Source: Candidatus Paraluminiphilus aquimaris
Lineage (GTDB): Bacteria > Pseudomonadota > Gammaproteobacteria > Pseudomonadales > Halieaceae
DNA: 64,000 nt
Assembly: GCF_026230195.1 (NCBI RefSeq)
Contig: NZ_CP036501.1
Coordinates: 1-64,000, forward strand
Reading direction: 5' to 3'
Notes under the pieces: model-generated
What the model was told of the DNA's origin: nothing
What the model saw: the letters and a program-made list of their open reading frames with translations, nothing else
Databases searched by the model: none
Part shown: in pieces, positions 1 to 8,940 of the stretch
Layout: each line of letters opens with the position of its first letter
Numbering within the stretch: the stretch's first letter is position 1
Program-made: the position numbers and the translations under genes

Positions 1-852
1 TCGGGTTCAGGCTCGGGCTCAGGTTCGGGCTCAGGCTCGGGCTCGGGTTCTGGCTCTGGCTCTGGCTCTGGTTCAGGCTCCGGCTCCGGCTCTGGTTCCG
101 GCTCGGGCTCCGGTTCTGGCTCAGGTTCAGGCTCCGGCTCGGGTTCTGGCTCAGGCTCCGGCTCCGGTTCTGGCTCAGGTTCCGGCTCGGGTTCAGGTTC
201 AGGTTCCGGCTCTGGCTCGGGCTCGGGTTCGGGCTCGGGCTCGGGCTCAGGCTCAGGTTCGGGCTCTGGTTCTGGCTCTGGCTCTGGCTCTGGTTCTGGT
301 TCCGGTTCAGGCTCGGGTTCGGGCTCAGGCTCTGGCTCGGGCTCAGGCTCCGGTTCTGGCTCGGGCTCCGGTTCTGGTTCCGGCTCCGGTTCGGGCTCGG
401 GCTCTGGCTCAGGCTCGGGCTCGGGCTCTGGCTCAGGCTCGGGCTCGGGCTCGGGCTCGGGTTCAGGCTCGGGCTCGGGCTCAGGCTCGGGTTCCGGTTC
501 AGGCTCCGGCTCCGGCTCCGGCTCAGGCTCGGGCTCGGGCTCGGGCTCAGGCTCTGGTTCGGGCTCGGGTTCCGGCTCGGGTTCCGGCTCGGGTTCCGGT
601 TCAGGCTCTGGCTCAGGTTCTGGCTCGGGCTCCGGTTCAGGCTCGGGCTCGGGTTCCGGCTCAGGCTCTGGCTCGGGCTCGGGCTCAGGTTCCGGCTCAG
701 GCTCGGGTTCTGGTTCTGGCTCGGGCTCCGGTTCGGGCTCCGGTTCGGGCTCAGGTTCAGGTTCCGGCTCAGGTTCAGGCTCGGGTTCCGGTTCTGGCTC
801 AGGTTCAGGCTCGGGTTCTGGCTCCGGCTCAGGCTCGGGTTCTGGTTCGGGT
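1..852 (-). repeat. Uninterrupted degenerate hexanucleotide repeat encoding (Pro-Glu)n
   Basis: The plus strand reads TCNGGY 142 times in succession without a phase break; on the minus strand this is CCN GAR, Pro-Glu. All four Pro codons and both Glu codons occur in scrambled order, and the only variable bases are the third positions of those two codons. GGA and GGG never occur on the plus strand, which is expected if Glu on the minus strand is what is conserved and unexplained if Ser-Gly on the plus strand were the product. The tract ends cleanly at GCA (Ala) at 852-854. Confidence 0.95.
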
Positions 853-1316
853 GCCAGGACCAAAGCCTCAAGAGCGTCTATTAACGGCTTAGGTTGTGTA
901 TCTGTAGCTTCACCCAATTCAAGGCCGCGCTCCTGAAGGTCAAACAAAATTCGACCTAACCGAACAAAGGTATGCCCATTATTTGCAATTGCCCCTGCTC
1001 CGGGCGCGTCGAGGCCTTCGAGTAAATCGCTACCGGCCTCAACGGCCTCGAGTAGTGTCGCAACCGTTGCGTCCAAGACCTCGGCTTCGGAGCCTGCGAC
1101 CCCGACACCAAAAAGCTCGTCATTGATTAAAAATTCATTATTTTCAGGTACAGAAAATGAGGTATCACCGACGCTCTCGATTTCCACCGAGGAACCCGAC
1201 GCCGTTATGACAATATCGCCTTGTTGAACTTCGTCGCCTTCCCTCAAGGTACGCGCAACCCCATCCTCCGAGAGGACAGTCGCCTTGCCTGTAAGCGATG
1301 TAACGATCCCAGTCAT
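1..1316 (-). CDS. Type I-secreted adhesin-like protein, N-terminal part (runs off left edge)
   Basis: The reading frame opens at an ATG at 1316 (begins [19 protein letters not shown]) and stays open to the window edge, so the C-terminus is missing; an in-frame TGA lies just upstream of the ATG. Residues 1 to about 110 have the repeated G-V-L-G...[16 protein letters not shown] pattern of the FecR-like/retention-module N-termini of LapA-type giant adhesins, which stay lodged in the outer-membrane pore during type I export. No TAAG-like LapG cleavage site is visible in the part present. From residue 156 on, every residue to the edge is alternating Pro-Glu. The gene is last in an operon with an ABC exporter, an HlyD adaptor and a LuxR-type regulator, which fits a dedicated secretion substrate. 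No RTX repeats are visible because the rest lies outside. The adhesin role is inferred. Confidence 0.75.
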   Translation of the reverse strand, partial: MTGIVTSLTGKATVLSEDGVARTLREGDEVQQGDIVITASGSSVEIESVGDTSFSVPENNEFLINDELFGVGVAGSEAEVLDATVATLLEAVEAGSDLLEGLDAPGAGAIANNGHTFVRLGRILFDLQERGLELGEATDTQPKPLIDALEALVLAPEPEPEPEPEPEPEPEPEPEPEPEPEPEPEPEPEPEPEPEPEPEPEPEPEPEPEPEPEPEPEPEPEPEPEPEPEPEPEPEPEPEPEPEPEPEPEPEPEPEPEPEPEPEPEPEPEPEPEPEPEPEPEPEPEPEPEPEPEPEPEPEPEPEPEPEPEPEPEPEPEPEPEPEPEPEPEPEPEPEPEPEPEPEPEPEPEPEPEPEPEPEPEPEPEPEPEPEPEPEPEPEPEPEPEPEPEPEPEPEPEPEPEPEPEPEPEPEPEPEPEPEPEPEPEPEPEPEPEPEPEP

Positions 1317-1422
1317 ATAGCATGACCCAAGGTTGATTCATTTCCGCAGACATACGATCCCATAGCGACATAGTCGACAATAGAGACCAAAGGGCAGAGT
1401 TTTGGGGTCATCATGGGGAGGT

Positions 1423-2037
1423 TCACGCGACACCACCACGCAGTAACAAGGCCAATTGAACTCGATCACGCACACTAAGCTTCTGGAAAACGGAGGTAAG
1501 GCGGGCTTTAACAGTTCTTTCCGAGATACTTAGGCGGGCTGCAATTTCTCGATTACTCAATCCATCGGCAACGGCATTCGCCACTTGACGCTCCCGCTTG
1601 GTGAGCTCATCCAAGGACACCGCATTACTGGAAGAAATCTGCGCAACCAAACCATCAGCGCTGGCCATCACCCTGCGCATGAGCGATGCCGGCAACCAAA
1701 AGCCGCCGTTTTTTACAGTGTTAGCAACAAGACGTAACTGAGTCGGCGCGGCTGCAACGTGGCAATAGCCCCGCGCGCCTCGAGCTAAAAGTGCAAATGC
1801 ATCCTCGTCCTTGGGGAATGAAACCATACACACGATGGGAACCGACTCATTGGTAGCCACGATGCGATCGATAAACGTCAATGCTTGATCAAAGTCTAGC
1901 GTCGAAAAGTCCAGCCAGTAGGTAACCGAGGGCGTAATGCGGAGACCTGCAATGGAAGACCGCAGCACGAGTGTGCCAAGCGCCTCAGTCCAGCGAGCAG
2001 CAGGCTTCTCTGCAAGAGTTAATATCGTATTTGACAT
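1423..2037 (-). CDS. LuxR/NarL-type transcription regulator with degenerate receiver domain
   Basis: 204 residues. Residues 145-200 (LTKRERQVANAVADGL, then SNREIAARLSISERTVKARL) are a clear GerE/LuxR helix-turn-helix. Residues 1 to about 115 resemble a receiver fold, but the acidic pocket at the first strand is absent and the conserved Lys near GYCHVAAAP (residues 90-98) is replaced. Asp43 (YWLDF) could align with the phospho-acceptor. The domain is therefore probably not phosphorylated in the usual way. The ATG overlaps the stop of the HlyD gene by one base (TAATG), so the two are translationally coupled. It sits between the exporter genes and the adhesin gene, which suggests it controls this operon or the adhesin; that is inference. 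No cognate kinase is in view. Confidence 0.8.
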   Translation of the reverse strand: MSNTILTLAEKPAARWTEALGTLVLRSSIAGLRITPSVTYWLDFSTLDFDQALTFIDRIVATNESVPIVCMVSFPKDEDAFALLARGARGYCHVAAAPTQLRLVANTVKNGGFWLPASLMRRVMASADGLVAQISSSNAVSLDELTKRERQVANAVADGLSNREIAARLSISERTVKARLTSVFQKLSVRDRVQLALLLRGGVA

Positions 2038-3374
2038 TAACGCTCCGATAACGCGCGTTGCTGAGCTCGAAGCACCGGCTTCATGAGGTAGGAAAGAACG
2101 GTTTTTCGACCAGTGAGGATATCGACATCCACTGTCATACCGGGAATGATGGGCTGCTCGGGTCCAAAATCGACGTTCTTAGTTCTTACCGTGACCTCAT
2201 AATAGGGTTGGTCACTACTGTCGATTAGCGTATCTGCGCCAATCTGTTCGATGGTGCCTTCCATACCCCCGTAAACCACAAAATCATAAGCGGTAAATTT
2301 CACATTCGCTTCCTGACCCGGCGCAATAAACGCGATATCACGAGGCTTAATTCGAACCTCGAGAAGCAGCGTATCGTCGGCGGGAACAAGCTCGATAATG
2401 TCTCGTCCCGCGAGAACAACGCCACCAACAGTGTTGTAGTGCAGTTGCTTTATCGTTCCAGATACCGGTGCGATGACTTCCGTTCGGTTCACCCGGTCAG
2501 TGAGGCCCTCACCTGCCTGAGTGAGCGCTGCAATCCGGGTGTAGGTTTCGGCGAGTTTTTCACGCGTGGCATTCAAAAACTCAAGTCGAACCGTCTCGAT
2601 CTTATTCGAGGCCTCTTGAACTGCCTCCTCTAATCGCCGAATACCAGCTCGGACTTGCCTTAACTCGCCACTCGCGCGGTTCAACTCACGTTCGAGCCTG
2701 AGTATTTCAACTTGAGATGCGGCGCCAGAAGCAATCAATGGTCTTGTCACCTCCAGCTCACTTCTTGCCAGGGACACCTCGGTCACAAGCTGATCGCGCT
2801 TAGCAATTAGCTCCAATAGCTCTTGATCCCGCTGCCGCTTTTGACGCCGCGCAATTAATTCCTTTGTCTCTAGCTCTGTGCGACTTGTTTGGAAAAGCTC
2901 CAGCTCCTCAGCGACCACCTCGGGCGCGAGTTCACGCATTGATTCGTCAAAAACAAAATCTCGCTGAGAAACAAGGGCATCCAAGCGCATAGCCCGAATT
3001 TCCAGCCCCTGTAACTCCGCCTGATTTTCGCCTAACGAGGCCTGAGAGCGTGTTCTGTCTAATTGCAGGAGTACCTGCCCGCGTTCGACAAACTCCCCCT
3101 CTGAGACAAAAATTTGCTGCACCACGCCACCATCTTGTGAACCAATAATTTGAACTTGGCTCGACGGAATAACCTTACCGGTACCTCGAGTGACCGTATC
3201 TATGCCCGCAAATGCGCTCCACACTAGCAGGCACGTCAGTGCTATCAGCACACCGTAAAGAAGCCGACGGGCTGTCGTTGGCTCTTGCTCAAGAATCGCC
3301 TCGTCGGAAAGCTCGCTCCAGTTGCGATGAGCAACTAATTTTGCGGCATCTTGATCAGGCATCTGCTCTCCCAA
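2037..3374 (-). CDS. HlyD-family membrane fusion protein of type I secretion (LapC-like)
   Basis: 445 residues. It has a short cytoplasmic N-terminus, one membrane helix at about residues 37-57 (LLYGVLIALTCLLVWSAFAG), then a biotinyl-lipoyl-like half-site (GSQDGGVVQQIFVSEGEFV). A long charged coiled-coil region follows (about 120-280), then the second half-site (VIAPVSGTIKQLHYNTVGG) and a beta-barrel C-terminus ending in the HlyD/PrtE-type IIPGMTVDVDILTGRKTVLSYLMKP. It links the inner-membrane ABC exporter to a TolC-like pore; no TolC gene is present here. Its start overlaps the exporter gene by 20 bases; a second Met four codons in is an alternative start. Family length and motifs are typical. 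Confidence 0.92.
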   Translation of the reverse strand: MGEQMPDQDAAKLVAHRNWSELSDEAILEQEPTTARRLLYGVLIALTCLLVWSAFAGIDTVTRGTGKVIPSSQVQIIGSQDGGVVQQIFVSEGEFVERGQVLLQLDRTRSQASLGENQAELQGLEIRAMRLDALVSQRDFVFDESMRELAPEVVAEELELFQTSRTELETKELIARRQKRQRDQELLELIAKRDQLVTEVSLARSELEVTRPLIASGAASQVEILRLERELNRASGELRQVRAGIRRLEEAVQEASNKIETVRLEFLNATREKLAETYTRIAALTQAGEGLTDRVNRTEVIAPVSGTIKQLHYNTVGGVVLAGRDIIELVPADDTLLLEVRIKPRDIAFIAPGQEANVKFTAYDFVVYGGMEGTIEQIGADTLIDSSDQPYYEVTVRTKNVDFGPEQPIIPGMTVDVDILTGRKTVLSYLMKPVLRAQQRALSER

Positions 3375-5520
3375 TCTTTCCTTCCCGAAGAGCTGAAATC
3401 ACAGCATCGCGTTGCCCGTCAGCGACGACCTTTCCCGAATCGACAACTAATATTCGGTCCGCCAGGGCCAATAATGCGTTTCGGTGAGTCACTACAATTA
3501 GGGTCCGTCCCTCCATGTAGGTCTTCAAGTTCTCAATAATCACGCGCTCCGTACTCTGGTCGGTACCGCCAGTCGGCTCGTCTAAGATCAGAATTGCTGG
3601 CTCAGTTACGAGGGCGCGAGCAACTGAAATACATTTTCGCTGACCGCCAGAAACGGAGTCACCTCGCTCAGAGATAGGCATATCGAAGCCCAATGGATGT
3701 CGATTTACCCAGTCGGCAATACCCGCGCGCTCAGCAGCCTTGATCAGCTGTGCATCTGAAATGCCTGGCCTTGCAAGCGCTATATTGTCTCTCAATGTCC
3801 CAGTGAATAACGTGACGTCCTGAGGCACGTAACCTACCGAACCTCTGTATTCACGCGGGTCCAGTTGTCGAATATCAACGCCATCAATTCGGATCTCTCC
3901 GTCGGTGGCCTCAAACAACCCAAGCGCCAGCTTGGCTATGGTCGATTTACCAGAACCCACGCGTCCCAGTAAGGCTATGTGTTCACCGGCAGAAAATTTA
4001 AAGGATGCCTTTTGCAGAGAGTTCAACCCTGAATTTGGGTACTTAAAGCTGACATTCTTAAATTCGAATGTCCCTTGGAATGAGTCCCTAGAAATAAACG
4101 CCTTCTCGTCTTGGTACTCACTGGGTGTGTCGAATAGGGCGGTCAAGGACTTCATTGCCACTTGCGCATTTTGAAATTGCGCAAGGAGCGATCCCAGTTT
4201 GGCAAAGGGGCCAACTGCTCTTATTGAAAGAAGCATGCAAGCAATCAACCCACCAAGCGTAAGCTTGCCAGCAGCAATCATGTAGACACCTATAACAATG
4301 ACTGAAAGCTGAACAATGCGCTGTACTGTCGAACTACTTTGCGTCAGCCGAAGATTAAGGTTCCGAGCACTCAGGTTTTGGCTGGCCAAAAATCGAGTGG
4401 CCTCCTCCCACTGCCGCTGCATAATTGACTCAGCGCCCATTGCCTTGAGTGTTTCCAATCCCGACAAAGTCTCGATCAACGTTGCGTTACGTTGTGCTCC
4501 GGCCGCATAGCTTGTCTCGGTTAACTTTTCTAAGCGCGGACGAACCACCATGGCAATCGCCAGTAGAAGCACAATGCCGAAAAGAACCGGCAACAACATG
4601 GTGGGAGAAATCCAAGCAATTACCGCGACAAAAATAAGCGCAAAGGGGATATCAATTAGACCCGTCAAGGTTGCAGAGGTCGTAAAGTCTCGCAGAAACT
4701 CAAATGATCTCAGGTTGGCAGCAAACGAGCCGACGGACGCAGGCTTGTGTTCAAGCCGCAGTCCGAGGGTTTTTTCCAAAATACTGGCCGACAATGAAAT
4801 ATCGATTCGCCTCGCTGCGTAATCCAGAAAATACCCTCTCGATATTCGAAGAATAAGGTCCGCAATCAGCGCAACCACAACGCCGATGGTCAGAACCCAT
4901 AGCGTCTCAAATGCGGCATTGGGGACGACTCTGTCATACACGTTCATTGTGAAAATCGGGACCGCCAGCGCTAGCAGGTTTACAAAGAAGGACGCAAATA
5001 AAATGTCTCTGTAGAGCGTCCTATGCTCCGCCATAACAGACCAGAACCAATGGTCTCGATGTACGCCTATTGCACCCAAAGACGACTCAGCCAATCTAAA
5101 TTTGGGTCGCGCAAATAGTACCTTGTTAGTGACCTCCGCTTTCAGTTTCTCCAAGGAGATCGTAACCCCTTCGTCGCCCAACTCTGGTCGAAAAATTAAG
5201 GCGGAACCGTCCTCATCCAGCGATTCAAGTACCGCGCATTTATCCCCTTTTAGCAGTAGCAATGCGGGCAAAGCGGATGCAGGAATGTCATCGATATCTA
5301 CAGACTGTAAACGGGCTCTGAGTCCCGCACGTCTTGCTGCGCGCACCAATAAATCGGGCGTGAAATCAGTCAGCCGAGTCGGTAGGCCAGCGGTAAGGGA
5401 CTGGAGTGTTGCCGGTGCTCTGTGATGATGCGCGATTCGCTGTAAACACGTTACAAGCGCCTCACCTCCGCTTCTCGCAGAGCCCACTACCTCCTCACTT
5501 GCTGCGGCATCGTTCGCCAA
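3355..5520 (-). CDS. Type I secretion ABC transporter (LapB-like permease/ATPase)
   Basis: 721 residues. Residues 20-140 form a C39-like domain without the catalytic DCG motif, as in exporters of RTX proteins and LapA-type adhesins that do not cleave their substrate. Residues 165-445 are the six-helix exporter membrane domain. The ATPase domain follows: Walker A GRVGSGKST (519-527), signature VSGGQRKC (623-630), Walker B ILILDE (643-648), H-loop VTHR (His679). The signature carries a Cys after RK where most relatives have Gln or Arg, an unusual but non-catalytic change. First gene of the operon. The 350-base upstream region carries palindromic GGTC...GACC elements that may be its control sites. 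Confidence 0.93.
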   Translation of the reverse strand: MANDAAASEEVVGSARSGGEALVTCLQRIAHHHRAPATLQSLTAGLPTRLTDFTPDLLVRAARRAGLRARLQSVDIDDIPASALPALLLLKGDKCAVLESLDEDGSALIFRPELGDEGVTISLEKLKAEVTNKVLFARPKFRLAESSLGAIGVHRDHWFWSVMAEHRTLYRDILFASFFVNLLALAVPIFTMNVYDRVVPNAAFETLWVLTIGVVVALIADLILRISRGYFLDYAARRIDISLSASILEKTLGLRLEHKPASVGSFAANLRSFEFLRDFTTSATLTGLIDIPFALIFVAVIAWISPTMLLPVLFGIVLLLAIAMVVRPRLEKLTETSYAAGAQRNATLIETLSGLETLKAMGAESIMQRQWEEATRFLASQNLSARNLNLRLTQSSSTVQRIVQLSVIVIGVYMIAAGKLTLGGLIACMLLSIRAVGPFAKLGSLLAQFQNAQVAMKSLTALFDTPSEYQDEKAFISRDSFQGTFEFKNVSFKYPNSGLNSLQKASFKFSAGEHIALLGRVGSGKSTIAKLALGLFEATDGEIRIDGVDIRQLDPREYRGSVGYVPQDVTLFTGTLRDNIALARPGISDAQLIKAAERAGIADWVNRHPLGFDMPISERGDSVSGGQRKCISVARALVTEPAILILDEPTGGTDQSTERVIIENLKTYMEGRTLIVVTHRNALLALADRILVVDSGKVVADGQRDAVISALREGKIGRADA

Positions 5521-5596
5521 TCTTCCTCCCCTCGCTCAACCGCGGGTTGCTCCGAACAGGGTGGTGTAGAGCAAATCGCGATAGCCAGACACTTTA

Positions 5597-5613
5597 GGTC
5601 CGCTGAAATGACC
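5597..5613. promoter_or_regulatory. Palindromic site GGTCC-N7-TGACC
   Basis: GGTC at 5597-5600 and GACC at 5610-5613 are inverted with the same outer span (17 bp) as the site at 5655-5671. It lies 77 bp upstream of the ABC exporter start. Candidate operator; the binding protein is unknown, with the LuxR-type protein of the operon an obvious but unproven candidate. Confidence 0.4.
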
Positions 5614-5654
5614 GCCTATAGTGACCATTCATGGCGCTAAGTGTCTGTAAGGTA

Positions 5655-5671
5655 GGTCACTTTTCATGACC
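5655..5671. promoter_or_regulatory. Palindromic site GGTCA-N7-TGACC
   Basis: Perfect 5-bp arms GGTCA (5655-5659) and TGACC (5667-5671) around a 7-base spacer. It repeats the architecture of the site 58 bp away at 5597-5613. Candidate dimeric-regulator binding site upstream of the secretion operon. Confidence 0.45.
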
Positions 5672-5871
5672 GAAACTAGGAGAAATGTGAGCTACCTATC
5701 ACTTTTTAGGCGTCAAACTGACTCATTTGCTCGCTTTTAGACGATTTGGTAACGCGATCTACAGCAAACACCATTTGACCGCCGACAGTTTTTTGACACG
5801 AAGGCTTGCTGTCTTAGTAACACGTCTTGGCGATCTGCCTGCCGTGAGGATCACGACTGGCCGCAATCAGC

Positions 5872-6912
5872 TCATGAAATAGCGGAGGTCCGGAAGGTCG
5901 TTCGGTAACAATGCACCCAAAACAACACGGTCGTAAGAAGTACCACAGCACCGCTTTGGTGACCTGCGGCAATCGCGACATCGACATGTGACAGCACCGT
6001 GCTGATGCCAAGTACAATCTGCAGTGTGATGGCTCCGAGCAGAAGTACACCCGCTCTGCGCAATCGAGCGTCTGAATCGGCAAGCCAAGTCCGCAGCCCG
6101 AGCACAACCAGCGTAATCCCCGTGACATAAGCCAACATACGGTGGTTGAAGTGTATCGTTGTGACCTGCTCAAAAGACGAGATCCAGCCCCCTGAATACA
6201 GAGCGGGCGGGATAAAACTATCCCCCATCAGTGGCCACGTTGGAAACGATAGTCCTGCGTTTGTACCCGCTACAAAACCGCCACTTAAAATCATGACGTA
6301 AACCAATGCCACCACCGAAAAGACACCCAGACTCGCATCTTTTGTCGGTTCGCGATCAGGCGAGAACAACCCAATCGTTAACCAGACAATGTAGGCGTAA
6401 ATAGCGATGGCGAGACCTAGGTGTGCCGTCAACCGATACTGTGACACATCAGGTCGATCGACAAGCCCACTCTTTACCATGTACCAACCCATCAAACCCT
6501 GACAGGCCCCAAGAAACAGGAGAAAAAACAAGTGCGGCTTAATTTCAGGCTTAACCTTGCCCATCCACAAAAAGATCATAAATGGCACAAAAAACAGCAA
6601 ACCGATGAACCTGCCGAGCATACGGTGCAAATATTCAAACCAGAAGATTTGCTTAAACTCATCTAGCCCCATGCCTTGATTGACAAGTTGGTACTCGGGG
6701 AACAATTTGTATTGATCGAACAAGTAGAGCCAATCGGCGTGAGACAGCGGTGGAACAACACCCATGATCGGCCGCCAATCAACCATAGACAAACCAGACT
6801 CGGTCAGACGCGTTACACCACCTAATAAGATCATGCCGAAAATCGTTACTGCGCAGATCGCCAACCAGCGGCCTACGATCATGTCGTTACGATGTGAAAT
6901 CACTGCAGTCAT
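5872..6912 (-). CDS. ctaA: Heme A synthase (CtaA/Cox15 family)
   Basis: 346 residues with about eight membrane helices. It converts heme O to heme A for aa3-type cytochrome oxidases. Family marks seen: GGVTRLTESGLSMVDW near residues 31-46, EYLHRMLGRFIGL around residue 93-105, and the second-half IHFNHRMLAYVTGI and AIAAGHQSGAVVLL, which carry the heme-ligand His residues. No other cytochrome oxidase or assembly gene (ctaB, cox11, coxABC) is nearby, which is unusual because these are often clustered. It is divergent from uup, and about 93 bp separate the two starts. Confidence 0.93.
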   Translation of the reverse strand: MTAVISHRNDMIVGRWLAICAVTIFGMILLGGVTRLTESGLSMVDWRPIMGVVPPLSHADWLYLFDQYKLFPEYQLVNQGMGLDEFKQIFWFEYLHRMLGRFIGLLFFVPFMIFLWMGKVKPEIKPHLFFLLFLGACQGLMGWYMVKSGLVDRPDVSQYRLTAHLGLAIAIYAYIVWLTIGLFSPDREPTKDASLGVFSVVALVYVMILSGGFVAGTNAGLSFPTWPLMGDSFIPPALYSGGWISSFEQVTTIHFNHRMLAYVTGITLVVLGLRTWLADSDARLRRAGVLLLGAITLQIVLGISTVLSHVDVAIAAGHQSGAVVLLTTVLFWVHCYRTTFRTSAIS

Positions 6913-7005
6913 TCAATCCCCCAAAACAGCCGCATTAGTTTAACAAACTCAAGACGTGAATCGGGTACTAAAGTAGACTCACCGCGACACCAAGGATCCT
7001 ATTTA

Positions 7006-8910
7006 ATGGCACTTTTACGCTTAAGTGACGCCGAGTTACATTTCGGTACTCACGTTCTCCTCGATAAATTGAACCTCACTATTTCGAAAGGTGAGCGCCT
7101 GGGCCTGCTCGGAAGAAATGGCGTCGGCAAAACAACGCTGTTTAAAGTGCTTACCGGGGAGCAGCAACTGGATGACGGGGAGCGATGGATCGACCCCGCG
7201 ATCAAGCTCTCACGTCTTGAGCAAGAGCTGCCAATTGAAGGTATGACGTCCGTATTTGATTGGGTGGCAGGAGGCCTATTGGAGCTCGGCGATCTACTGG
7301 TCCAATACCGAAGTCTACTGTCCTCGGACAGCGCGACGGCGCTAGACGAGCTCGCGGCGGTGCAACTTGCGCTCGATGCGAGTGACGGCTGGAATGTTCA
7401 AAATCGTGTCGAAACGACGCTGTCACAACTGGGTTTAAATGGCGAAGACAAGTTGGCCGACTTATCCGGGGGATGGCGGCGCCGTGTCGCACTCGCGCGT
7501 GCACTCGTGTCGGAACCCGATCTATTGCTCCTTGATGAACCGACCAACCACCTCGATATACCGACAATTGTGTGGCTAGAACAACAGTTACAGTCCTTTC
7601 GCGGCGCCATTATTCTTATTACCCACGATCGTCGGTTTCTTCAAACGATTGCCAACAGAATTGGCGAGCTCGACCGGGGGCAATTAAGCGTTTGGCCCGG
7701 TAACTACCGCGACTTTTTAAAACACCGCGCGGAACAGCTGGCGGCAGAAGAGACCGCAAATGCCCTGTTTGACAAGAGACTCGCGCAAGAAGAAGTCTGG
7801 ATACGCCAGGGCATCAAAGCGCGACGAACCCGCAACGAAGGCCGTGTACGACGCTTAGAAGCGATGAGAGAAGAACGCGCGGGACGGCGCCAGCAAACGG
7901 GCACCGCCAATATCAGCGTCGGTGCAGGTGCGCTATCAGGCAAACTCGTAGCCGAAGCCAAAGACGCAGGGGTCGCATACAATGGCGAAGCTGTCATTCA
8001 GAACGTCAATACAATCATTCAACGCGGCGATCGGGTCGGCATTGTCGGTCGCAATGGTGCGGGTAAAACGACACTCATAAAAATGTTACTTGGCGAACTC
8101 GCGCCCGACTCGGGCAGCGTTAAAATCGGCTCGAAATTAGAGATAGCTTACTCAGATCAACTCCGCGGTCATCTCGATCCTGAGGGAACATTGATAGACA
8201 ACATTTGTGGTGGTCAAGAATTTATCGAGATTAACGGCAAAAGAAAGCACGCCATTGGCTATCTTGGTGACTTCTTATTTTCGCCTGACCGAGTGAGGGC
8301 GCCAACCAAGGTGCTCTCTGGTGGCGAGCGCAACCGCGCTATTTTGGCAAAGCTGTTTACTCAACCCGCCAACTTATTAGTGCTCGATGAGCCCACTAAT
8401 GACCTCGATATTGAAACGTTAGAACTGCTAGAAGAGGTATTGCTCGAATTCAAAGGCACGGTTCTTTTAGTCAGTCACGACAGAGACTTCATGGATCGCG
8501 TCGTTACCAGTTTGATGGTAATCAACGACAATGGCGAGATTGAGGAGCAGGCGGGTAATTTTTCCGACTGGGAAAGTCGAGGTGGAAAACTCGTCAGTAG
8601 CGTCTCAGATGTACGTACTTCTGACAGGCGAGTTGCGCTCGAGAAGACGTCAAAACCTTCTGCGAAGAATCAGTCAGAGCCTAAGACAGTTTCAAGAAAA
8701 CTCAGTTATAAAGAAAAGCGAGAGCTTGAAGATCTCCCAGATCGAATAGCCCGACTGGAAACAGAACAGGCGCTACTCGAAGCGAGAACCGCGGATCCCT
8801 CATTTTTTTCGGGTGACAGTAATGAAGTAGCAGAGGTTCTGGACCGTCTCAGCGAAGCGTCGAACCTGCTCGATGACGCGTTGGAGCGCCTTATCGAGCT
8901 AGAGGGTTAA
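7006..8910 (+). CDS. uup: ABC-F ATPase Uup
   Basis: 634 residues, two ABC domains and no membrane segment. First domain: Walker A GRNGVGKTT, signature LSGGWRRRVALARAL, Walker B LLLLDEPTNHLD. Second domain: GRNGAGKTT, LSGGERNRAILAKL, LLVLDEPTNDLD. The charged linker between them and a C-terminal coiled coil (about 560-634, ELEDLPDRIARLETEQALLE) distinguish Uup from the EttA type. ABC-F proteins act at the ribosome, and Uup is also linked to transposon excision and genome stability in E. coli. An ATG with an AAGGA-like site just upstream supports the start. Its end converges on the aminotransferase 30 bases away. Confidence 0.93.
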   Translation: MALLRLSDAELHFGTHVLLDKLNLTISKGERLGLLGRNGVGKTTLFKVLTGEQQLDDGERWIDPAIKLSRLEQELPIEGMTSVFDWVAGGLLELGDLLVQYRSLLSSDSATALDELAAVQLALDASDGWNVQNRVETTLSQLGLNGEDKLADLSGGWRRRVALARALVSEPDLLLLDEPTNHLDIPTIVWLEQQLQSFRGAIILITHDRRFLQTIANRIGELDRGQLSVWPGNYRDFLKHRAEQLAAEETANALFDKRLAQEEVWIRQGIKARRTRNEGRVRRLEAMREERAGRRQQTGTANISVGAGALSGKLVAEAKDAGVAYNGEAVIQNVNTIIQRGDRVGIVGRNGAGKTTLIKMLLGELAPDSGSVKIGSKLEIAYSDQLRGHLDPEGTLIDNICGGQEFIEINGKRKHAIGYLGDFLFSPDRVRAPTKVLSGGERNRAILAKLFTQPANLLVLDEPTNDLDIETLELLEEVLLEFKGTVLLVSHDRDFMDRVVTSLMVINDNGEIEEQAGNFSDWESRGGKLVSSVSDVRTSDRRVALEKTSKPSAKNQSEPKTVSRKLSYKEKRELEDLPDRIARLETEQALLEARTADPSFFSGDSNEVAEVLDRLSEASNLLDDALERLIELEG

Positions 8911-8940
8911 CCTTCTCTCTGCCACGCTGCATGTCTCGGC

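Larger units (their letters stand above)
5521..5871. other. Intergenic region between the secretion operon and ctaA, with repeated sites
   Basis: I find no credible gene in these 351 bases; the open frames are shadows of ctaA. The stretch from 5590 to 5715 contains two 17-bp GGTCM-N7-TGACC palindromes, two copies of TCACTTTT (5657-5664 and 5699-5706) exactly 42 bp apart, and CCTA-N8-TAGG near 5695-5711. It is upstream of the secretion operon and downstream of ctaA, so any regulatory role would be for the secretion genes. Confidence 0.6.

Noticed and set aside
1-852. Plus-strand open frame of (Ser-Gly)n
   Set aside because: It has no start, and GGA/GGG Gly codons never occur although they would be silent. 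The pattern is explained completely by Pro-Glu on the minus strand, which joins a real N-terminal domain.
1-852. CRISPR or satellite-like array
   Set aside because: The unit is a six-base codon pair with third-position noise, with no spacers and no constant repeat.
1165-1380. Small minus-strand frame of 71 residues
   Set aside because: It overlaps the adhesin N-terminal domain in another frame and shows no family features.
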